This document shows positions 51,211 to 60,209 of a stretch of DNA of 64,000 nucleotides, piece by piece. Below the pieces are notes generated by a model. The model was not told where the DNA came from. It did not search any database and saw only the letters and a program-made list of their open reading frames with translations. Origin of the DNA: Bradyrhizobium forestalis (GTDB lineage Bacteria; Pseudomonadota; Alphaproteobacteria; Rhizobiales; Xanthobacteraceae); NCBI RefSeq assembly GCF_002795245.1, contig NZ_PGVG01000012.1:120350-184349 (forward strand), in the 5' to 3' direction. Each line of letters begins with the position of its first letter. Within the stretch, counting starts at the first letter, position 1. The translations under genes and the position numbers were made by a program.

Positions 51211-51239
51211 AAAATAAAACGGGGCCCGCAAGGGCCCCG
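51211..51239 (-). terminator. Intrinsic terminator of rpmG
   Basis: Stem CGGGGCCC (51220-51227) with GGGCCCCG (51232-51239), loop GCAA, followed on the minus strand by GTTTTATTTT. It lies 26 nt after the rpmG stop. Confidence 0.92.
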
Positions 51240-51264
51240 CAAAGCTTCATCGCTTGCCGCGATC

Positions 51265-51432
51265 TTACTTGATCTTGGCTTCGCGGAATTCGACGTGCTT
51301 GCGCGCGACCGGGTCATACTTCTTCTTGACCAGCTTGTCGGTCATGGTGCGCGAATTCTTCTTGGCGACGTAGTAGAAGCCGGTGTCGGCCGAGGACACG
51401 AGCTTGACCTTGATGGTGACCGCTTTGGCCAT
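51265..51432 (-). CDS. rpmG: 50S ribosomal protein L33
   Basis: A 55-residue L33: MAKAVTIKVKLVSSADTGFY, YVAKKNSRTMTDKLVKKKYD and VARKHVEFREAKIK. It lacks the CxxC pairs of the zinc-binding L33 type, as is usual for the alphaproteobacterial form. Below 60 codons, it is easy to miss. An excellent terminator follows. In relatives this gene sits near pleD/divK and the rnr/topA group, and the order here agrees. Confidence 0.96.
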   Translation of the reverse strand: MAKAVTIKVKLVSSADTGFYYVAKKNSRTMTDKLVKKKYDPVARKHVEFREAKIK

Positions 51433-51592
51433 GTTCTGAACCTCAGAAAATTGGGGAATCTGGAGCCGGCCAAACGGCCCGCGTTGGCCGGCAACCTAGC
51501 CAGAAACGACCCGATGTCAAGGTTTTAGGGTGGAAGAACCACTCAAATCGGGCCTATCGGGCGTTAAAGAGCCGCCGCTTCATCGTCGCTCT

Positions 51593-51634
51593 TGTACGAA
51601 GTTCTGTACGATGTTATGTACAATTATATGTACA
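51593..51634 (+). promoter_or_regulatory. Four TGTAC motifs at exact 12-bp period: candidate YefM/YoeB operator
   Basis: GTAC cores start at 51594, 51606, 51618 and 51630, in contexts TTGTACGA, CTGTACGA, ATGTACAA and ATGTACAA. The last two are full TGTACA palindromes. In E. coli the YefM-YoeB complex binds TGTACA motifs spaced 12 bp apart. The set lies 26 nt before the yefM start. Confidence 0.88.
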
Positions 51635-51658
51635 ATGCGTGGGGAGGAGACCAAAGCC

Positions 51659-51925
51659 ATGGCATCTGTTTCTTACTCGGAGCTGCGGGGAAATCTCGCG
51701 GCTTACATGGACCAGGTCTGTGATGATCGAGCCCCCCTCTTGGTGACGCGCCAGAATGCCCGCAGCGTGGTGATGATCTCAGAGGAAGAATACGAGGGCC
51801 TCATCGAGACGGTTCACCTTTTGAAGAGCCCAGCCAACGCCGCACGCCTTCTACGCTCCATTGAGGAAGCCGACCAAGGCAAGCTCGTCGCGCGTGAATT
51901 GATCGAGCCTACTTCGACCGGCTAG
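51659..51925 (+). CDS. yefM: Type II antitoxin YefM (Phd/YefM family)
   Basis: An 88-residue antitoxin. The N-terminal DNA-binding Phd/YefM fold reads ASVSYSELRGNLAAYMDQVCDDRAPLLVTRQNARSVVMISEEEYE in pieces: YSELRGNLAAYMDQV, PLLVTRQNARSVVMISEEEYEGL. The C-terminal tail (about 60-88), including LKSPANAARLLRSIEE, would wrap the toxin. ATG 51659 follows GGGGAGGAG. yoeB starts 5 nt after the stop, so the two are co-translated. It represses its own promoter with YoeB through the TGTAC array. Confidence 0.95.
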   Translation: MASVSYSELRGNLAAYMDQVCDDRAPLLVTRQNARSVVMISEEEYEGLIETVHLLKSPANAARLLRSIEEADQGKLVARELIEPTSTG

Positions 51926-51929
51926 GCGC

Positions 51930-52196
51930 ATGTTGATCGCCTGGACCGAGCTTGCCTGGCAAGACTATTTGCAATGGCAAAAAGAGGACGAAAAAATCCT
52001 CGCGACCATCAACGATCTCATCAGGGACATCAAAAGAGATCCGTTCAGGGGGCTCGGGAAGCCTGAGCCCCTCAAACATGATCTGCGCGGTTGGTGGTCT
52101 CGCCGCATTACGGGCGAGCATCGGTTGGTGTATCGGCTCCAGGGCAAAGACGACGCGCAGCAACTCGTCATCGCCCAATGCCGATACCACTATTGA
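51930..52196 (+). CDS. yoeB: Toxin YoeB (Txe/YoeB mRNA interferase)
   Basis: An 88-residue RelE-fold toxin that cuts mRNA at the ribosomal A site. Active-site residues match E. coli YoeB by number: Glu46 in KPEPLK and Arg65 in GEHRLVYR, with the His87-Tyr88 end (RYHY) as the usual His83-Tyr84 pair. WTELAWQDYLQW and GWWSRRITGEHR are typical. The protein is basic and ends after the Tyr, as in family members. Partner of the upstream yefM. Confidence 0.96.
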   Translation: MLIAWTELAWQDYLQWQKEDEKILATINDLIRDIKRDPFRGLGKPEPLKHDLRGWWSRRITGEHRLVYRLQGKDDAQQLVIAQCRYHY

Positions 52197-52219
52197 GCAC
52201 TCCGATCCTCTCCGGGTTA

Positions 52220-53545
52220 TCAGGCCTCGAAGAAGCGGTTTCTCGGCCGCGGCAGGCCCAGATTTTCCCTCAAAGTGGACCCCTCATACTCTTTCCGGAA
52301 AATCCCGCGCCGCTGCAGCTCCGGCACGACCTTGTCGACGAAGTCGTCGAGGCCGGCAGGGACGAACGGGAACATGATGTTGAAGCCGTCGGAGCCGCGT
52401 CCGACCAGCCATTCCTCCATCTGGTCGGCGATGGTTTTGGCGGTGCCTACGAAAGCGAGGCCGCCATAGCCGCCGACGCGCTGGGCGAGCTGGCGCACGG
52501 TGAGCTTTTCGCGGGCGGCAAGGTCGACCATGCGTTGGCGGCCGCTCTTGCTGGCGTTGGTCTCGGGGATCTCGGGGAGCGGCCCATCGGGATCGAAGCC
52601 GGAGGCGTCGGTGCCGAGGATGACGGACAGCGAGGCGATGGCGCTGTCATAGTGCACGCGGCTGTCGAGCAGCGCGCGCTTCTCCTTGGCCTCGTCGACG
52701 CTGTCGCCGACCACGACGAAGGCGCCGGGCAGGATCTTGAGATGTTCAGGATCGCGGTCGATCTTCTCCATGCGGCCCTTGATGTCGGCGTAGAGCTTCT
52801 GCCCGTCGGCGAGACTGCCGCCGCCGGTGAACACGGCTTCGGCGGTTTCAGCGGCGAGCTGCTTGCCGTCTTCCGATGCGCCTGCTTGCACGATCACCGG
52901 CCAGCCCTGCACGGGGCGGGCGATGTTGAGCGGGCCGCGCACCTTCAGATATTTGCCGTTGTGGTCGAGCGTGTGCATCTTGGTGGGATCGAAGAACAGG
53001 CCGCTCTCGACGTCGCGCACGAACGCGTCGTCGGCGAAGGAATCCCACAAGCCCGTGACGACGTCGTAGAACTCGCGGGCGCGCTTGTAGCGCTCGGCGT
53101 GCTCCATGTGATCGTCGAGGCCGAAATTCAGCGCGGCGTCCGGGTTCGATGTGGTGACGACATTCCATCCGGCGCGGCCGCCGCTGAGATGGTCGAGGGA
53201 AGCAAAGCGGCGCGCGACGTGATAGGGCTCGTCGAACGTGGTCGAGCCTGTCGCGATCAGGCCGATGCGCTCGGTCACCGCGGACAGCGCCGACAGCAGC
53301 GTGAACGGCTCGAACGAGGTCACGGTGTGGCTGCGCTTGAGTGCATTGACCGGCATGTTCAACACGGCCAAGTGATCGGCCATGAAGAAGGCGTCGAACT
53401 TGCCGGCCTCGAGCTTCCTGATCAGCGTCTTGATATGACCGAAATTGAAATTGGCGTCGGGCCAGGCCCCGGGATAGCGCCATGCGCCGGTGTGGATGCT
53501 GATCGGGCGCATGAACGCGCCAAGCTTGAGTTGCCGTTGTGCCAT
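52220..53545 (-). CDS. LLM-class flavin-dependent monooxygenase (NtaA/SnaA/DszA-type)
   Basis: A 441-residue bacterial-luciferase-fold enzyme. The NtaA/SnaA/DszA (nitrilotriacetate monooxygenase component A) signature is clear: ISIHTGAWRYPGAWPDANFN, LDHLSGGRAGWNVVTTSNP, HAERYKRAREFYDVVTGLWDSF, PVQGWPVIVQAGASEDGKQLAAETAEAVF and GGFRVVG-like ends. It needs FMNH2 from a separate reductase, which is not next door. Substrate unknown, possibly a sulfur or amine compound. It stands alone here and starts at ATG 53545. Confidence 0.93.
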   Translation of the reverse strand: MAQRQLKLGAFMRPISIHTGAWRYPGAWPDANFNFGHIKTLIRKLEAGKFDAFFMADHLAVLNMPVNALKRSHTVTSFEPFTLLSALSAVTERIGLIATGSTTFDEPYHVARRFASLDHLSGGRAGWNVVTTSNPDAALNFGLDDHMEHAERYKRAREFYDVVTGLWDSFADDAFVRDVESGLFFDPTKMHTLDHNGKYLKVRGPLNIARPVQGWPVIVQAGASEDGKQLAAETAEAVFTGGGSLADGQKLYADIKGRMEKIDRDPEHLKILPGAFVVVGDSVDEAKEKRALLDSRVHYDSAIASLSVILGTDASGFDPDGPLPEIPETNASKSGRQRMVDLAAREKLTVRQLAQRVGGYGGLAFVGTAKTIADQMEEWLVGRGSDGFNIMFPFVPAGLDDFVDKVVPELQRRGIFRKEYEGSTLRENLGLPRPRNRFFEA

Positions 53546-53859
53546 CGCCCGGTGTGTCCTTCTTCATTGTCGTTCGGAAAGACATAGGTGCGCGTGGGAA
53601 CTCCGCCATTGGGGGAGGCCGGAAGAATTTTTTGTTTTTGAGCGTTATCTCAGCATGTTCGCGCCACGCTCCCCGCTGTCGTCCCGGACAAGCGCAAGCG
53701 CAGATCCGGGACCCATAACCACCGGCTGTGGTTTTGCGAAGACTCGTGGTTGCCAGCCCGCGCCACATGTCTGCCTGTGGCTATGGGTCCCGGATCGGCG
53801 CGCGCTTGAGGCGCGCTTGTCCGGGACGACACTGACTTTGCCGCAGCGTCTGGGAATGA
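53546..53859. other. 314-bp gap holding a family-C repeat
   Basis: Between the LLM monooxygenase start and the NUDIX stop. Its middle is the 153-bp inverted repeat at 53678-53830. The 130 bp before it should contain the monooxygenase promoter; nothing more is seen. Confidence 0.6.
53678..53830. repeat. Intergenic inverted repeat, family C, copy 3
   Basis: A 153-bp element with perfect 18-bp ends (GTCGTCCCGGACAAGCGC and GCGCTTGTCCGGGACGAC) and inner ATCCGGGACCCATA/TATGGGTCCCGGAT arms. It is related to 10644-10803 and 39133-39266 in the ATGGGTCCCGG and GCTTGTCCGGGAC blocks. It lies 29 nt from the NUDIX stop. Confidence 0.92.
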
Positions 53860-54609
53860 TCAGCTCAAAATATCTTTCTGCATCTTGCCGCCGTAGAAAT
53901 GGAAGAACGGCACTGGCGCATCGTGGCGGAGCGTGCCGGTGGCGAGGCGGGTGTCGAGCTCGTTGAGCACGTTGCGCGTCATCGGATGCAGATCGGCGAG
54001 CGGTTTCGAGCCGAGCTCGACCCAGACCAGCTCGACCAACTCGGCATCGGCATGGATGACGCCATCGACGCGGTGCGTGATCGCTGAGGCATCGGCGGTG
54101 AAGAAGCGCGTGTCGAACCGCTTGACGCGGCCGGGCGGGGTGATCGCGCGCGCGATCAGGAACAGACCGGAGGGATCGGGCAGCAGCCCCGCATCCGCAA
54201 ACGGTTTCCACGGGCCCTCAAGTTTAGCTTTGCCCTCGGCCCTGCGGCCGAGACATAGACCGGTCTCCTCGCAGGCTTCGCGGATCGCCGCAATCGCCAG
54301 CGATTTCGCACGCGAGGCCGGTGTCTTCGGGCTGCCCTTGGCGAGATTGGCTTCCAGCTCGGCAGTGATGGGCGCCGCACAGGGCACGCGATAATCGGCC
54401 TTGTCGACGCGGCCGCCCGGGAAGACGAACTTGCCGGGCATGAACACCACCTTGTCGTGGCGCTTGCCGACCAGCACTTTCGGAATGGCGCCGCTGCGAT
54501 CGACCAGGATCAATGTCGCCGCATCCCTCGGGCGGAAATAGGGATGGTGATCGGCTTCCTTCTCCTCGTGAACCCTTGCCTTCTCCGCAACTTGCGCAAT
54601 ATCCGTCAT
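53860..54609 (-). CDS. NUDIX hydrolase
   Basis: A 249-residue protein of the NUDIX fold. The Nudix box is slightly changed: GGRVDKADYR separated by about 50 residues from AIAAIREACEETGLCLG, where REACEETG holds the metal-binding glutamates. That insertion before the helix is typical of the CoA-pyrophosphatase/larger Nudix group. It hydrolyses a nucleoside diphosphate linked to an unknown moiety. ATG 54609 is used. It is the last gene of the likely topA-rnr-DUF983-nudix transcript, 32 bp after DUF983. Confidence 0.86.
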   Translation of the reverse strand: MTDIAQVAEKARVHEEKEADHHPYFRPRDAATLILVDRSGAIPKVLVGKRHDKVVFMPGKFVFPGGRVDKADYRVPCAAPITAELEANLAKGSPKTPASRAKSLAIAAIREACEETGLCLGRRAEGKAKLEGPWKPFADAGLLPDPSGLFLIARAITPPGRVKRFDTRFFTADASAITHRVDGVIHADAELVELVWVELGSKPLADLHPMTRNVLNELDTRLATGTLRHDAPVPFFHFYGGKMQKDILS

Positions 54610-54641
54610 GTCCTCACCCAAACTGTTCTTGCTTATTTTGC

Positions 54642-55073
54642 TTACACCGGCGGAATACCATCCGGAGGGTTCTCGTCAAACCCGTGCATGCGCAGAGCCC
54701 ATTGCAAGCCGACCACAGCTCCCTTGACAGGCTGCAACAGCGCGAGCGAGGCGACGAAGGTGAAGGGCAGATAGGCCGCGAAGCTGATCCAGACCGGCGT
54801 GGTGTAGTTGGTCTCGATCCACAAAACGGCCGGCACCACGATGTGGCCGACGATGACGATGACGAGATAGGCGGGCAGATCGTCGGCGCGATGGGGTGTG
54901 AAATCGAGGCCGCATTTGGCGCAATTGTCCGCCGTCTTCAGGAAGGCGCGGAACAGCTTGCCCTCGCCGCAGCGCGGGCAACGGCCGCGGAAGCCGCGCT
55001 TCATCGCCGTCCAGACGTCGCGCTTCTCGACGAGGCCGCTCTCGCGCGTCCAGATTTTTGGGGCCGTGCTCAT
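54642..55073 (-). CDS. DUF983 family membrane protein
   Basis: A 143-residue protein. An N-terminal zinc-ribbon-like region (RCPRCGEGKLFRAFLKTADNCAKCGLDF; Cys pairs CPRC and CAKC) is followed by two membrane segments (LVIVIVGHIVVPAVLW and YLPFTFVASLALLQPV). The DUF983 family is uncharacterised. The start overlaps or abuts the rnr stop; ATG 55073 leaves 2 nt after that stop, ATG 55082 would overlap it. Its constant place after rnr suggests co-expression. Confidence 0.85.
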   Translation of the reverse strand: MSTAPKIWTRESGLVEKRDVWTAMKRGFRGRCPRCGEGKLFRAFLKTADNCAKCGLDFTPHRADDLPAYLVIVIVGHIVVPAVLWIETNYTTPVWISFAAYLPFTFVASLALLQPVKGAVVGLQWALRMHGFDENPPDGIPPV

Positions 55074-55075
55074 CG

Positions 55076-57424
55076 TCACCATGCCTTGCCCTTCTTGCCT
55101 TTTCCCTTGTTCTTTCCTTTGGCCTTCGTCCCCTTGCCGGACTTTTGCTTCTCCGGCTTGCGTTTTTTCTCCGGGCTGCGTCCGGGATGGGCCTTTGATG
55201 ATTTGCGCTGCGGGCGGAGTGGCCTGCGGTCGCGCGGCGAGCTCTCGCTCTCCGACGACAGGAGCTCGAAGCGCAGCGCGCCGGCGATGGGGGCGGCTTC
55301 GACCAGGCGGACATCGACGATGTCACCGAGCTGATACATGGTGCCGCTGCGCGTGCCGACAAGCGCGTGGCGGCTCTCGTCATAGTTGAAATATTCCGTG
55401 CCGAGGGATCGGATCGGGATCAATCCGTCGGCGCCGGTCTCGCTCAGCTTCACGAACAGGCCGGCGCGGGTGACGCCGGAGACGCGGCCCTGGAAGCTCG
55501 CGCCGATGCGATCGGCGAGATGATGGGCGATCAGGCGGTCGACGGTCTCGCGCTCCGCCTTCATCGCGCGCCGCTCGGTCAGCGAAATATGCGCGGCGAC
55601 TTCGCCAAGGCTCTCCGGCGTCTCACTGTCGGGCAGGGCGCCTTCGCCGAGGCCGAGCGCACGGACCAGCGCGCGGTGCACGACGAGGTCGGCGTAACGG
55701 CGGATCGGCGAGGTGAAATGCGCATAGCGGCGCAGGTTCAGGCCGAAATGGCCGTAATTCTCCGCGGAATATTCGGCCTGCGCCTGCGCGCGCAGCACCA
55801 CCTCGCTCACCAGCGGATAGTAATCATGGCCTTCGAGCTGGGCCAGCACGCGGTTGAACGTGGTGGGGCGCAGCGCGCCCGATTTGGCGAAGGAGACGTC
55901 GAGCGTCTCCAGGAATTCCGCTAGCGCGTGGACCTTCTCTAGCGTCGGCTCGTCGTGCACGCGGTAGATCAGCGGCAGCGATTTCTTTTCCAGCATCTCG
56001 GCCGCGGCGACGTTGGCGAGGATCATGAACTCCTCGATCAGCTTGTGCGCGTCGAGACGTTCCGGCACGACGACGCGGTCGACCGTGCCGTCGCCCTTGA
56101 GCAGGATCTTGCGCTCCGGCAGATCGAGATTGAGCGGATCGCGCTCGTCGCGCGCGCGCTTGGCGCAGGCATAGGCGGCGTAGAGCGGCCTCAGGATCGG
56201 ATCGAGCAGGGGGCCCGTGGTGTCGTCCGGCCGCCCGTCGATCGCGGCCTGCGCCTGCGCGTAATGCAGCTTCGCTGCCGAGCGCATCAGGATGCGATGA
56301 AAACTGTGCGAGCGCTTGCGGCCGTCGGGGCCGAGCACCATGCGCACCGCGAGTGCGCCGCGCGGCTCGCCCGGCACCAGGGAGCAGAGATTGTTGGAGA
56401 TGCGCTCGGGCAGCATCGGCACGACGCGGTCGGGGAAATAGACCGAGTTGCCGCGATCGAGCGCATCGCGGTCGAGCGCGGTGCCCGGCCGGACGTAGAA
56501 GCTGACATCGGCAATGGCGACGTTGACGATGAAGCCGCCCTTGTTGTTGGGATCGTCATCTGCTTGCGCATGCACCGCGTCGTCGTGATCCTTGGCGTCG
56601 GGCGGATCGATGGTGACGAGCGGGACGTCGCGCCAGTCTTCGCGGCCTTTCAGATTGGCGGGCTCCGCGGCTTCCGCATCGCGCATCGCGGCGGAGGAGA
56701 ATTGCAGCGGGATGTCGTGAGCGTAGATCGCGATCAGGCTGATCGCCTTCTCGGACTTGACCGAGCCGAGCTTCTCCTTGACGCGGCCCGAGGCGAGGCC
56801 GAAGCCACGGGTGCGGACGATGTCGACGCTGACGAGGTCGCCGTCCTGCGCGCCACCCGTATCGGTCCTGGCGATGTTCAGCTCGCGGTCGGCGAACTTC
56901 TTGTCGACGGGGACGAGCCGTCCGCCGCCTTCGGGAAGCGCGCGGAACACGCCGAGGATGCGGCTCTTGGCCTTGTCGATGATCTTGATGATGCGGCCGC
57001 GATAGGCCGGGCCTTCGTCGTCGCCCGCGCGATCGACGCGCAGCAGGGCGCGGTCACCGACACCGGCGGCGGTGCCGGGCTTGGCCCGGCGCGGCATCTC
57101 GATCAGGATTTTTGGCGGCTCGCCGCTCTCGACCTCGTCCCATTCGGCAGGGGAGGCGATCAATTCGCCGTCGCTGTCGCGGCCGGTGATGTCGGCGAGC
57201 AGCGTCGGCGGCAGCGCGTCCGGCTCGGAGACCTTGTGGCGCTTTTTCTTGATGACGCCGTCATCGGCGAGCTCGCGCAGCATGCGCCTGAGCTCGGCGC
57301 GATCGGCGTTCTTCAGGCCGAACTCGCGCGCAATTTCGCGAGTTCCGACCTTTCCCGGATTTGCCTTGATGAAGGCGACGATGGCGTTCCTGTCGGGAAA
57401 GCCACGGTCATTCGTGCGTTTCAC
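55076..57424 (-). CDS. rnr: Ribonuclease R
   Basis: A 782-residue RNase II/R exonuclease. An N-terminal winged-helix region (about 1-70), cold-shock domains (about 75-240), the RNB catalytic domain (about 255-590) with DPPDAKDHDDAVHA, the four-Asp metal motif, and the SxRRYADLVVHRAL stretch, then an S1 domain (about 635-720) and a Lys/Arg-rich C-terminus. It degrades structured RNA 3' to 5' and takes part in rRNA and mRNA decay. The start is GTG 57424 with AGAGG before it. It lies 19 bp after topA. Confidence 0.95.
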   Translation of the reverse strand: MKRTNDRGFPDRNAIVAFIKANPGKVGTREIAREFGLKNADRAELRRMLRELADDGVIKKKRHKVSEPDALPPTLLADITGRDSDGELIASPAEWDEVESGEPPKILIEMPRRAKPGTAAGVGDRALLRVDRAGDDEGPAYRGRIIKIIDKAKSRILGVFRALPEGGGRLVPVDKKFADRELNIARTDTGGAQDGDLVSVDIVRTRGFGLASGRVKEKLGSVKSEKAISLIAIYAHDIPLQFSSAAMRDAEAAEPANLKGREDWRDVPLVTIDPPDAKDHDDAVHAQADDDPNNKGGFIVNVAIADVSFYVRPGTALDRDALDRGNSVYFPDRVVPMLPERISNNLCSLVPGEPRGALAVRMVLGPDGRKRSHSFHRILMRSAAKLHYAQAQAAIDGRPDDTTGPLLDPILRPLYAAYACAKRARDERDPLNLDLPERKILLKGDGTVDRVVVPERLDAHKLIEEFMILANVAAAEMLEKKSLPLIYRVHDEPTLEKVHALAEFLETLDVSFAKSGALRPTTFNRVLAQLEGHDYYPLVSEVVLRAQAQAEYSAENYGHFGLNLRRYAHFTSPIRRYADLVVHRALVRALGLGEGALPDSETPESLGEVAAHISLTERRAMKAERETVDRLIAHHLADRIGASFQGRVSGVTRAGLFVKLSETGADGLIPIRSLGTEYFNYDESRHALVGTRSGTMYQLGDIVDVRLVEAAPIAGALRFELLSSESESSPRDRRPLRPQRKSSKAHPGRSPEKKRKPEKQKSGKGTKAKGKNKGKGKKGKAW

Positions 57425-57443
57425 TTAACCTCTAATTCTTGAT

Positions 57444-60209
57444 CTAAGTCTTGCCGGCACTCTTCTTGGCCGGAGCCTTGGCGGCGGCGGTCTTGGTCGG
57501 CGACGGCTTCGTGGCAGACGTCTTGGCCGTCGACGGCACGGCGGCGCGCGCCTTGCTGGTGGATTCGGATTTGGTTTTGGCCGCGGCTTTTTTCGCAGCC
57601 GGTTTCTTCGGCTTCGGCGCGGCGTCCTCGCCGTCCGCGGCCTTCTCTGCAGCCTTCTTGGTCTTGGTGGGCTTGGCCGCCTTCTTCGCCTTGGTCTTGC
57701 CGCCGCCCTTGGCCGCGCGTTCGTCGATCAGCGCGATCGCCTGCGGCAGCGTGATCGTATCCTTCTCGAACTCGGCCGGGATCGTCGCGTTGACGCCGCC
57801 GGCCGTGACATAGGCGCCGTAGCGGCCGCTCTTGACGGTGACGGTGCCGAGGGTCGGATGATCGCCGAGCGCCTTGCCGGGATCGGCACCGAAGCGGCGA
57901 CTCGGGCCCTTGGCGACCTTTTCCGCGATCAGCGTCACGGCGCGGTTGAGGCCGATGTCGAACACCTCGTCGCCGGCTTCCAGGCTGGCGTAGGTCTTGT
58001 CGTGCTTCACGAACGGCCCGAATCGGCCGAGGCCGGCGGTGATCGGAAGACCGGTTTCGGGATGCTTGCCGATCTCGCGCGGCAGCGACAGCAGCTTCAG
58101 CGCAAGCTCGAGATCGACATCGCTGGGCGAGGTGCCCTTCGGAATGCCCGCGCGCTTCGGCTTCTCGCCTTCCTCATAATCCTTCTGCTCGCCGAGCTGG
58201 ATGTAGGGGCCGAACCGGCCGGCCTTGAGCCAGACGTCGCGACCCGTATCGGGATCCTGGCCGAGCGAGCGGTCGGCAGTCGCCTCGCCATCGGCGGCGA
58301 GCTGACGGGTGTAGCGGCACTCCGGATAGTTCGAGCAGCCGACGAAGGCGCCGAACTTGCCGGCCTTCAGGTTGAGCCGGCCGCTGCCGCAGTTCGGGCA
58401 CTGCCTGACATCTCCGCCGTCGGCGCGCGGCGGATAGATGTGCGGCCCGAGCATCTCGTCGAGCACGTCGAGCACCTGCGCGACGCGCAAATCCTTGATG
58501 TCGTCGACGGCGCCGATGAAGTCGCGCCAGAAATCCTTCAGCACCTGCTGCCAGGAGATCTCGTTGTTCGAGATGCGGTCGAGCTGCTCTTCCAGGCCCG
58601 CGGTGAAGTCGTATTCGACATAGCGGCTGAAGAAGCTCTCCAGGAACGCGATCACGACGCGGCCCTTGTCCTCGCCGTGCAGGCGCTTCTTCTCCAGCTT
58701 GACGTAGCCGCGGTCCTTCAGGACCTGCAGGATCGAGGCATAGGTCGAGGGACGGCCGATGCCGAGCTCTTCCATGCGCTTGACGAGGGATGCTTCCGAG
58801 AAGCGCGGCGGCGGCTCGGTGAAATGCTGGGTGACGGACAGGCTCTGCCGTTTCACGGCCTCGCCTCGGCTCATCGCGGGCAGGCGGCGGGAGTCCTCGT
58901 CCTCCTCGTCGTCGCGGCCTTCCTGGTAGAGCGCGAGGAAGCCGTCGAACTTCACGACCTGACCGGTGGCGCGCAGCTCCAGCGTGCGGCCGCCGGCCTT
59001 CGCCGTGATGTCGACGGTAGTGCGCTCGAGCTCGGCAGATTCCATCTGGCTGGCGATGGTGCGCTTCCAGATCAGCTCATAGAGCTTGGCCTGATCGGCA
59101 TCGAGCTTGCGGCTCATGCTGTCGGGGCGGCGGGAGAGGTCGGTCGGGCGGATCGCCTCGTGCGCTTCCTGGGCGTTCTTGGCCTTGGCCTGGTACTGGC
59201 GGGGAGCGTCCGGCACATAGGCGTTGCCGTAGTCCTCGCCGATCACCTTGCGGGCCTGGGTGATCGCCTCGGGCGCGATCTGCACGCCGTCGGTCCGCAT
59301 ATAAGTAATGAGTCCGGTGGTCTCGCCGCCGATGTCAATGCCTTCATAGAGGCGCTGGGCGATGCGCATGGTGTGCGCCGGCGCAAAGCCGTATTTGCGG
59401 CTGGCTTCCTGCTGCAGCGTCGAAGTGGTGAAGGGCGCTTGCGGATTGCGGCGGGCCGGCTTGGCGTCGACCGCGGTGACCGCATAAGTCGCCAGCTCAA
59501 GCGCCTTCTTGAAGTCTTCAGCTTCCGCGCCGGTGCCGATGTCGAGGCGCTGGATCTTCTTGCCGTCGGCGCCGACGAGGCGGGCTTCGAACGCATCGCC
59601 GCGCGGGGTGAGCAGGGTCGCGATCAGCGACCAATATTCGCGGGCTACGAACTTCTCGATCTCGAGCTCGCGGTCGCAGACGAGGCGCAGCGCCACCGAC
59701 TGCACGCGGCCGGCCGAGCGGGCGCCGGGCAGCTTGCGCCACAGCACGGGGGAAAGGGTGAAGCCGACGAGGTAGTCGAGCGCGCGGCGCGCCATATAGG
59801 CGTCGACCAGCGCGCCATCGATCTGACGCGGATGCTTCATCGCGTCCGAGACCGCCTGCTTGGTGATGGCGTTGAACACCACCCGCTCGATCTTCTGGTC
59901 CTTCAGCGCGCGCTTTTCCTTCATCACCTCCAGCACGTGCCAGGAGATGGCCTCGCCCTCGCGATCAGGGTCGGTGGCGAGAATCAGGCGGTCAGCACCC
60001 TTCAGGGATTTGGCGATCTCGTTGAGCCGGCCGGCCGCCTTGGGGTCGACCTCCCAGATCATCCTGAAATTGGCGTCGGGATCGACGGAGCCGTTCTTCG
60101 CCGGGAGATCGCGGACATGGCCGAACGAGGCCAGAACCTCATAGGACGAGCCCAAATATTTGTTGATCGTCTTGGCTTTCGCCGGCGACTCCACAATGAC
60201 GATATTCAT
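57444..60209 (-). CDS. topA: DNA topoisomerase I
   Basis: A 921-residue type IA topoisomerase. The N-terminal Toprim domain has IVESPAKAKTI and the DxDxE-type acidic motif in ATDPDREGE (Asp80, Asp82, Glu84). The catalytic Tyr303 is in GLITYMRTDG. Two or three C-terminal zinc-ribbon-like repeats (CPNCGSGRL ... GCSNYPEC) are followed by topo-C repeats and a Lys/Ala-rich tail (last 85 residues). It relaxes negative supercoils. It is the first gene of the likely topA-rnr-DUF983-nudix operon. Confidence 0.96.
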   Translation of the reverse strand: MNIVIVESPAKAKTINKYLGSSYEVLASFGHVRDLPAKNGSVDPDANFRMIWEVDPKAAGRLNEIAKSLKGADRLILATDPDREGEAISWHVLEVMKEKRALKDQKIERVVFNAITKQAVSDAMKHPRQIDGALVDAYMARRALDYLVGFTLSPVLWRKLPGARSAGRVQSVALRLVCDRELEIEKFVAREYWSLIATLLTPRGDAFEARLVGADGKKIQRLDIGTGAEAEDFKKALELATYAVTAVDAKPARRNPQAPFTTSTLQQEASRKYGFAPAHTMRIAQRLYEGIDIGGETTGLITYMRTDGVQIAPEAITQARKVIGEDYGNAYVPDAPRQYQAKAKNAQEAHEAIRPTDLSRRPDSMSRKLDADQAKLYELIWKRTIASQMESAELERTTVDITAKAGGRTLELRATGQVVKFDGFLALYQEGRDDEEDEDSRRLPAMSRGEAVKRQSLSVTQHFTEPPPRFSEASLVKRMEELGIGRPSTYASILQVLKDRGYVKLEKKRLHGEDKGRVVIAFLESFFSRYVEYDFTAGLEEQLDRISNNEISWQQVLKDFWRDFIGAVDDIKDLRVAQVLDVLDEMLGPHIYPPRADGGDVRQCPNCGSGRLNLKAGKFGAFVGCSNYPECRYTRQLAADGEATADRSLGQDPDTGRDVWLKAGRFGPYIQLGEQKDYEEGEKPKRAGIPKGTSPSDVDLELALKLLSLPREIGKHPETGLPITAGLGRFGPFVKHDKTYASLEAGDEVFDIGLNRAVTLIAEKVAKGPSRRFGADPGKALGDHPTLGTVTVKSGRYGAYVTAGGVNATIPAEFEKDTITLPQAIALIDERAAKGGGKTKAKKAAKPTKTKKAAEKAADGEDAAPKPKKPAAKKAAAKTKSESTSKARAAVPSTAKTSATKPSPTKTAAAKAPAKKSAGKT

